The translations under genes were made by a program, and so were the position numbers. A stretch of DNA of 64,000 nucleotides from Roseateles_C aquae (GTDB taxonomy: Bacteria > Pseudomonadota > Gammaproteobacteria > Burkholderiales > Burkholderiaceae_C). Position 1 is the stretch's first letter, and the number at the start of each line of letters is the position of its first letter. Below the pieces are notes generated by a model. That model worked only from the letters and a program-made list of their open reading frames with translations. It was not told the origin of the DNA and made no database searches. This document shows, in pieces, positions 59,946 through 64,000 of the stretch. The stretch is taken from contig NZ_JAVXZY010000003.1 of assembly GCF_032337115.1 (NCBI RefSeq), forward strand, positions 62,001 to 126,000, given 5' to 3'.

Positions 59946-60656
59946 ATGAATGTCCGAGCTGCCTATCCAACCCCCGAGGCTTTAGAGCAGGCGAGCGTGT
60001 CGGCTGTTGCCGGCGTTCTGTTGAAGACGCTGCTGGCCAAGAGTCCGAATGGCGAAAGTGCCTTTCACATCCGGAACGTAATCGGCGAGATCAGGGGGCT
60101 TTACGAGACTCGAGCGTGGGAAGCTGCTCGGGCCGTATCTGAGGCCTTTGGTTGGCTGCAGGCTCGCAACTTCATTTGCCAAGCGCCAGAGAGTGACATT
60201 GGCTGGTGTTTGCTAACTCGCGACGGCATGAAGGCTGCTCGGGTCCACGACTTTCCAACTTGGAGCGCCGAGCGCGACCTGCCTGAGACCTTGTTGCATC
60301 CGCAGATCGCAGCCGAGTGTATGGATAGCTATCGTGCGGGGAAGTTCGACACGGCGGTCTTTGAGGCCTTCAAAGCACTTGAGGTAGCCATACGTCAAGC
60401 TGCGGGCCTAGGGCCTGAATTTTTGGGCGTCAAGTTGGCCTCGCGCGCCTTCCATCCCGTGGATGGTGAACTGTCCGACCTCAATCAAGAGGGTGGGGAG
60501 CGGCAAGCGCTCGCGAACCTAATGGCAGGGGCTGTGGGGTACTTCAAGAACCCACAGAGTCACAGGAAAGTTGATCTGGCTGCGTGGGAGGCACGCGAAA
60601 TGCTGGTGATTGCTTCGCATCTGTTCCGCATCGTCGAAATCCGATCATTGGTCTGA
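59946..60656 (+). CDS. TIGR02391 / Ymh-type protein
   Basis: A 236-aa protein. The C-terminal half (about 115-236) carries the TIGR02391 (Hypoth_Ymh) pattern: LHPQIAAECMDSYRAGKFDT-AVFEAFKALEVAIRQAAG, RQALANLMAGAVGYFKNPQS-HRKV and EAREMLVIASHLFRIVE. The N-terminal half looks like a small helical or winged-helix domain (LLKTLLAKSPNGESAFHIRN). AAGGA is 9 nt before the ATG. The family's molecular function is not established, though members are frequent in mobile and defence islands. Lower GC than the core; flanked on both sides by the island repeat. Confidence 0.75.
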   Translation: MNVRAAYPTPEALEQASVSAVAGVLLKTLLAKSPNGESAFHIRNVIGEIRGLYETRAWEAARAVSEAFGWLQARNFICQAPESDIGWCLLTRDGMKAARVHDFPTWSAERDLPETLLHPQIAAECMDSYRAGKFDTAVFEAFKALEVAIRQAAGLGPEFLGVKLASRAFHPVDGELSDLNQEGGERQALANLMAGAVGYFKNPQSHRKVDLAAWEAREMLVIASHLFRIVEIRSLV

Positions 60657-61115
60657 TCCGGTTGGAAATTCGAGGTTGGGCGGAAGATTGGCCTGGTGCC
60701 CCGAAGTTCAATGTTCAACGATTCAAATTGCCATGAATTCAAACTCAACGAGACAAGGATTCAAATCTCGATAATACAGGCGGCGCCAAGCACCTGGTTA
60801 GATAGAAGCATCGGTCTAAGCTCCAGCGTGAACCGACAGTTATCAGTGTCGGTTTGCACCGTAGTGCGGCGCTCACGCACCGCGACGCGAAGCTGTCATC
60901 GGCTCGCCTGGCGCGGTGCAAGCAGTGATGAGCGCTATCGGGGCTGAAGCAGCCATCCAAGCGGTCTGGCCGCCGCCTGCTGCGTCAGACTGCGGCGGCT
61001 GTCTGCTACTAGACGGGGCTAAGGGCTGATGCAGTCATCCGTCCACGCGACCCTGAGCGGGTCAACAGATGCTTTTGCATTGGAGCTCAGTCGCGGCTTC
61101 GGGCGCCAAGCGAAT
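60657..61115. other. Right edge of the accessory island, no gene
   Basis: About 460 nt with no supported gene. The first 170 nt are AT-richer; the right island-repeat copy is at 60831-60868. From about 60900 GC rises back to core values. The 3' end approaches the cold-shock gene, whose stop is at 61116. I saw no integrase, tRNA fragment or clear terminator. Confidence 0.5.
60831..60868. repeat. Island repeat, right copy with hairpin
   Basis: AACCGACA (60831-60838) and TGTCGGTT (60847-60854) form a perfect 8-bp inverted repeat with an 8-nt loop. TGTCGGTTTGC continues as ACCGTAGTGCG, matching the left copy (GCTGTAGTTCG) at all but three positions of the 21 following GTCGGTTTGC's first base. 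AACCGACAGTT is shared with the middle copy. Confidence 0.6.
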
Positions 61116-61322
61116 TCACTGTGGTGCCGTGACATCTGATGCTTCTTTGCCTTTCGGGCCCTGCACCACTTGGAAAGAGACCAGCTGACCTTCCTTGAGG
61201 GTCTTGAAGCCATTCATGCTGATGGCGGAGAAACGAACGAACAAATCTTCGCCGCCATCGTCCGGGGTGATGAAACCAAAGCCCTTGGCGTCATTGAACC
61301 ACTTCACCTTGCCTGTTGCCAT
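61116..61322 (-). CDS. Cold-shock-domain protein
   Basis: A 68-aa CspA-family nucleic-acid chaperone: MATGKVKWFNDAKGFGFITP (RNP1 KGFGFI) and DLFVRFSAISMNGFKTLKEG. RNP2 normally reads VFVHFS or LFVHFS; here the His is Arg. The remaining aromatic residues (W9, F10, F16, F18) are present. GAAAGG precedes the ATG. The 258-nt region upstream, between it and truD, has no gene and is probably its 5' untranslated region, which in csp genes often controls cold expression. Confidence 0.92.
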   Translation of the reverse strand: MATGKVKWFNDAKGFGFITPDDGGEDLFVRFSAISMNGFKTLKEGQLVSFQVVQGPKGKEASDVTAPQ

Positions 61323-61580
61323 ATCAGCCTTTCAAGGAATTCGCGTCGGGTCGTCGTGCAATCCGCCTCCCCTGATCGCGAAATCTGGGGCAGGTGTCGA
61401 ATCTAACTGATTAGGCACCGATTCCGCTGGCGTCGTTTCCGTCTTTTCCCTTAGTGAGACCTCCCGCCAAGGCGCCGATTGGAGCGGTACTGGAACGCCG
61501 CCATGTACCGGATTTGATGGAAGCCGCAGTTCAAGCTTCAGCGCAAAGCGACAGCGCGGTGCTTGTGATCATCCGCCGCG

Positions 61581-62606
61581 TCATTCCGGCGCTGCTGACT
61601 CGCTCTCGGCGTGCCGCTCAGGCTCCGTGGTGCGCAGGATTTCGTTCAGCACGGAGGTCGCGTAGTTGCCGGCCGGCAGCGAGAAATCGAGCAGCAGCTG
61701 ATCGGCCTGCGGCCATTCCCAGGACAGGCCGGCCGGGATGGCCACCAGGGCGCGGCGTTCTTGATCCAGGCCAGCGTGCTCCATGCCGTCGCACAGGCTG
61801 GCGTGGCGTGAGGCCACGCCCATTTCCAGCGCCTGCGCTTGATCGCCGCTGCTCAGGCGGCCCCGGCCCCAGAGTGGCCCGGTCGGCCGGCCGGCTTCGT
61901 CCATCACGTCGCCGGGCAGGGTTTGGCCCCAGAGCCCTTGCTGGATGCGCAGTGCCAGCACTTCATTGAAAACAAAGGAGCGCACCGCCGACAGGTAGAT
62001 GCCTTTCTTCTTCGGGTTGCGCACGCGGATCTCGCGCGCCAGCATGGCGCGGCCCTGCTCGACATTGCCGCCGTCGTGACCGAAACGCTGGGCGCCAAAG
62101 TAGTTGGGCACACCCTGCGCCGCAATGGCCTGGAGATTGGCCTCGATGGCTTGGCGATCGCCGACGACGTCGCGCAACACGATGCGGAATCGGTTGCCCT
62201 GCAGATCGCCGGGGCGCAGCTTTTTGACGTGGCGGCTCTGGCTCAGGACCTTGAATTCCGGGTGCTGAAGCTGGGTCAGGTCGGGCGTCTCGCCCTTGCC
62301 CTTGGGGATCGGCAGATAGAGGCTGAACCACTGGCGGGTGAGGGCATAGCGGTCCTTGAGTCCGGCATAGCCCACATCCCACTCCTTCACGCCGGCGGCG
62401 TTGGCCAGCTGCTGGGCAACGAAGGCGGTGTTGGCGCCGCTCTTTTCGACGTCCAGCCAGAGGTGCTCGCCAGCGCCTGAGGGCAGCTGCAGCGGCAGTT
62501 CGGTGACGATGAAATCCTCGTTGAGGCTCTTGAGCGTGGCGCTGGCGCCGCTGTCCGGATAGGCCTTGGGCCAGGTCGGCAGGGTGGTGTAGGGGGTAGC
62601 GGTCAT
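61581..62606 (-). CDS. truD: tRNA pseudouridine(13) synthase TruD
   Basis: A 341-aa enzyme that makes pseudouridine at position 13 of tRNA-Glu. It has SLNEDFIVTELPLQLPSGAG-EHLWLDVEKSGANTAFVAQQ and the catalytic block VGYAGLKDRYALTRQWFSLY with the nucleophile Asp, then NYFGAQRFGHDGGNVEQGRA and RSFVFNEVLALRI. The start MTATPYTTLPTWPKAYP at 62606 matches the family; the open frame extends another 280 nt upstream without homology. Confidence 0.95.
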   Translation of the reverse strand: MTATPYTTLPTWPKAYPDSGASATLKSLNEDFIVTELPLQLPSGAGEHLWLDVEKSGANTAFVAQQLANAAGVKEWDVGYAGLKDRYALTRQWFSLYLPIPKGKGETPDLTQLQHPEFKVLSQSRHVKKLRPGDLQGNRFRIVLRDVVGDRQAIEANLQAIAAQGVPNYFGAQRFGHDGGNVEQGRAMLAREIRVRNPKKKGIYLSAVRSFVFNEVLALRIQQGLWGQTLPGDVMDEAGRPTGPLWGRGRLSSGDQAQALEMGVASRHASLCDGMEHAGLDQERRALVAIPAGLSWEWPQADQLLLDFSLPAGNYATSVLNEILRTTEPERHAESESAAPE

Positions 62607-62709
62607 GAGGGCTGGCGGCGACAGAGAAGGGAGCGTGCGTCTAGCCGACCAGGGGCAGACCAGGCCGCCATTGTCGCCCGGCCCGGCGGTCTTCAAGTGC
62701 CTCAGCGGA

Positions 62710-62756
62710 TGCCACTGCAGTGGCAGCCTGCAGTGGCAGACTGCTGTGGCAGGAGG
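62710..62756. repeat. Short palindrome plus 13-bp tandem repeat
   Basis: TGCCACTGCAGTGGCA is a perfect 16-bp palindrome at 62710-62725. CAGTGGCAG recurs at 62718, 62731 and (as CTGTGGCAG) 62744, a 13-bp period with three units. It lies in the truD upstream region and could be a regulator site or slippage product. Confidence 0.55.
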
Positions 62757-62844
62757 CAGGCGCCTCGCTGGCGGGCGCATGAGGCCAGATTCAGGCTTGC
62801 AGTTCAGGAGGGGCGCTGCCCGTGAACCCGCAGGCCACCCGCAT

Positions 62845-63085
62845 TCATCGCCTGCCGGTGCTAATGCGCCAGATGGTGTTGCCAACATCGTCGGCCATCA
62901 GCACGTCGCCATTGGGCAGCGTGTACAGCCAGCGCGGGATCGGGGCCATAGCCCGCACTGATGGGCAGCCGCGCATTGCTGCCGCAGGCGAGCAGGGCCA
63001 TCAGCAGGCTCAGGCCCACACCCGCGGCCAGGCCGATGCTGAGACAGGCCCGCCAGCCCGAGCGATGCCGATGAACAGGGTGCAC
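62845..63085 (-). pseudogene. Collapsed sorbosone-dehydrogenase-like lipoprotein gene
   Basis: The 5' end encodes a lipoprotein signal and mature start (GLSLLMALLACGSNARLPIS-AGYGPDP) typical of PQQ-dependent sorbosone/sugar dehydrogenases. After GPD the frame must shift by one to continue as PRWLYTLPNGDVLMADDVGN-TIWRIS, ending at the TGA at 62847-62845. In full-length relatives PRWLY-LPNGDVL lies near the N-terminus and ADDVGN-WR at the very C-terminus, so nearly the whole gene (over 1 kb) has been deleted, joining the two at similar G-D-V-L-like words. It lies just downstream of katE. Confidence 0.72.
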
Positions 63086-63090
63086 AGCGC

Positions 63091-64000
63091 TCAGCCGAAC
63101 AGCAGGCCGGCCTCACGTTCGGGGTGACGGTGCCTGCCCAGTGCCGCGATGAAATCCGCGGCCAGGCGCTTGGCCTCGCTGGCGGCGCCAATGACGATGC
63201 CGGGGTCCGGCTCGCCATTGGCCAGCGATGCCGACACGCCGGCCTGTTCCAACAAGCTGGTCGAGCCGCCCATCGCCAGCAGGGTCTTGCCGTGGCGGTA
63301 CTGGCTGGCGAGAAAGTCCCGCAGCTCCATCTGTTTGCCAAGCGCCTTGATGCCGGCCGCACCGTCGGGCAGCACCAGCCCGTCGAACAGCACCGGCGCC
63401 GAGTTCTCCAGCGAGCCGGTGGCGTCGATCACCGCGCCTTGGGCGGGCTGGATGGCGCCGAGCCGCGGTGCAATCAGGTGCACGGTCGCACCCGCGCTTT
63501 GCAGGGCCGCCCGCACGATGGCCAGCGAGGCGCCCTCCACCCCATCGGCAATCAGCAGGGCGACGCTGCGCGTGCGTACGCCGCCGTCCCCCGGCAGGGC
63601 CCGCAAAGACAGCGCCGCTGACACGGCGAACTCAGGCGTGGGCGGCTGTTCCAGCACCTTGGGCATGGCGGGCGGCAGGGCCATGCCCAGCCCGGCCGCA
63701 AGGCCTGAGGCGAGTTTGGTCGACACATGGCGCAGTGACGACAGCATGCGGGCGCGGATGGCCGGCACCGTGAGCTTGCTCAGCTCGAAGCGGAATGCGG
63801 CCTCGATATGGGCCTGTTCCACAGCGGTCTGGCTGTCGTAGAAGAGCTTGGCCTGCGTGTAATGGTCGGCGAATTTCTCAGGTTTGCCGCGCAGCTTTTC
63901 GCCGTCCAGCGCTTGCGGGAAGGAGACGAAGCCAGCCGCGCCGGCCTGGAAGGGGCAGCCACCGCCGAGCGAGTTCGGTTCATAGGCGACGCGGCCGCGC
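63091..64000 (-). CDS. katE: Catalase HPII, C-terminal part (cut by window edge)
   Basis: The last 303 residues of a large-subunit monofunctional catalase. The edge reads RGRVAYEPNSLGGGCPFQAG, a KatE-specific stretch after the haem domain, followed by helices (DHYTQAKLFYDSQTAVEQAH, AFRFELSKLTVPAIRARMLS) and the C-terminal DJ-1/class-I-amidotransferase-like domain (RSVALLIADGVEGASLAIVR, APVLFDGLVLPDGAAGIKAL, GKTLLAMGGSTSLLEQAGVS). It decomposes hydrogen peroxide, typically in stationary phase. Haem ligand and start lie beyond the window. Confidence 0.93.
   Translation of the reverse strand, partial: RGRVAYEPNSLGGGCPFQAGAAGFVSFPQALDGEKLRGKPEKFADHYTQAKLFYDSQTAVEQAHIEAAFRFELSKLTVPAIRARMLSSLRHVSTKLASGLAAGLGMALPPAMPKVLEQPPTPEFAVSAALSLRALPGDGGVRTRSVALLIADGVEGASLAIVRAALQSAGATVHLIAPRLGAIQPAQGAVIDATGSLENSAPVLFDGLVLPDGAAGIKALGKQMELRDFLASQYRHGKTLLAMGGSTSLLEQAGVSASLANGEPDPGIVIGAASEAKRLAADFIAALGRHRHPEREAGLLFG

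Overview
The window is about 64 kb of high-GC chromosome from a betaproteobacterium. Gene content and order (argS / SPOR protein / dsbA, lptA-lptB-rpoN, lptD-surA-rsmA, bamE-dapB-exbB-exbD-leuS-lptE-holA divergent from fur, hpf-ptsN-hprK) point to Burkholderiales, most likely the Rubrivivax/Roseateles/Ideonella side of the order. This rests on synteny and protein style; no database search was possible. I saw no rRNA, tRNA or CRISPR array.

Layout. 0-15 kb: LysR end, PsiF-repeat protein, Ser/Thr kinase with a cyclic-nucleotide-binding tail, argS, a SPOR cell-envelope protein, dsbA, the LPS-transport genes lptA/lptB followed by rpoN, a LysR regulator, amgK, and lptD-surA-rsmA. 15-16.4 kb: a secreted barnase-type RNase with its barstar inhibitor. 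16.7-25 kb: maeB divergent from a DctS/DctR-like two-component pair, then thiL-pgpA-pncC-ghrA. 25-34 kb: signalling block with two tandem paralogous soluble histidine kinases that have no response regulator beside them, a GGDEF/EAL protein and a cupredoxin-like protein. 34-41 kb: the holA-lptE-leuS-exbD-exbB-dapB-bamE operon with fur divergent. 41.6-45.2 kb: hprK, ptsN, hpf, then corA behind a structured leader.

45.4-54.1 kb is one regulated unit. Eight overlapping or tightly spaced minus-strand genes (FAD oxidoreductase, DUF1365, CFA-type methyltransferase, chalcone-isomerase-like, MFS, DUF3833 lipoprotein, SDR, NTF2-like) are divergent from a MerR-type regulator that keeps the CarH/LitR cobalamin-photoreceptor signatures (W-x9-EH and E-x-H-x2-G). 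The intergenic region carries 11-bp direct repeats over a predicted promoter -35 and then a roughly 500-nt leader with several strong hairpins. I read it as a light-controlled membrane-lipid modification cassette.

54-57.3 kb holds a ferritin-like diiron protein and a GntR(YtrA)-ABC transporter operon. 57.4-61 kb is an accessory island of lower GC: a putative PD-(D/E)xK (QxK variant) nuclease, an IS3 transposase remnant and a TIGR02391/Ymh-type protein, with degenerate copies of one intergenic repeat family before, between and after them. 61-64 kb returns to core sequence: cold-shock protein, truD, a collapsed sorbosone-dehydrogenase pseudogene and the C-terminal part of catalase HPII (katE), cut by the window edge.
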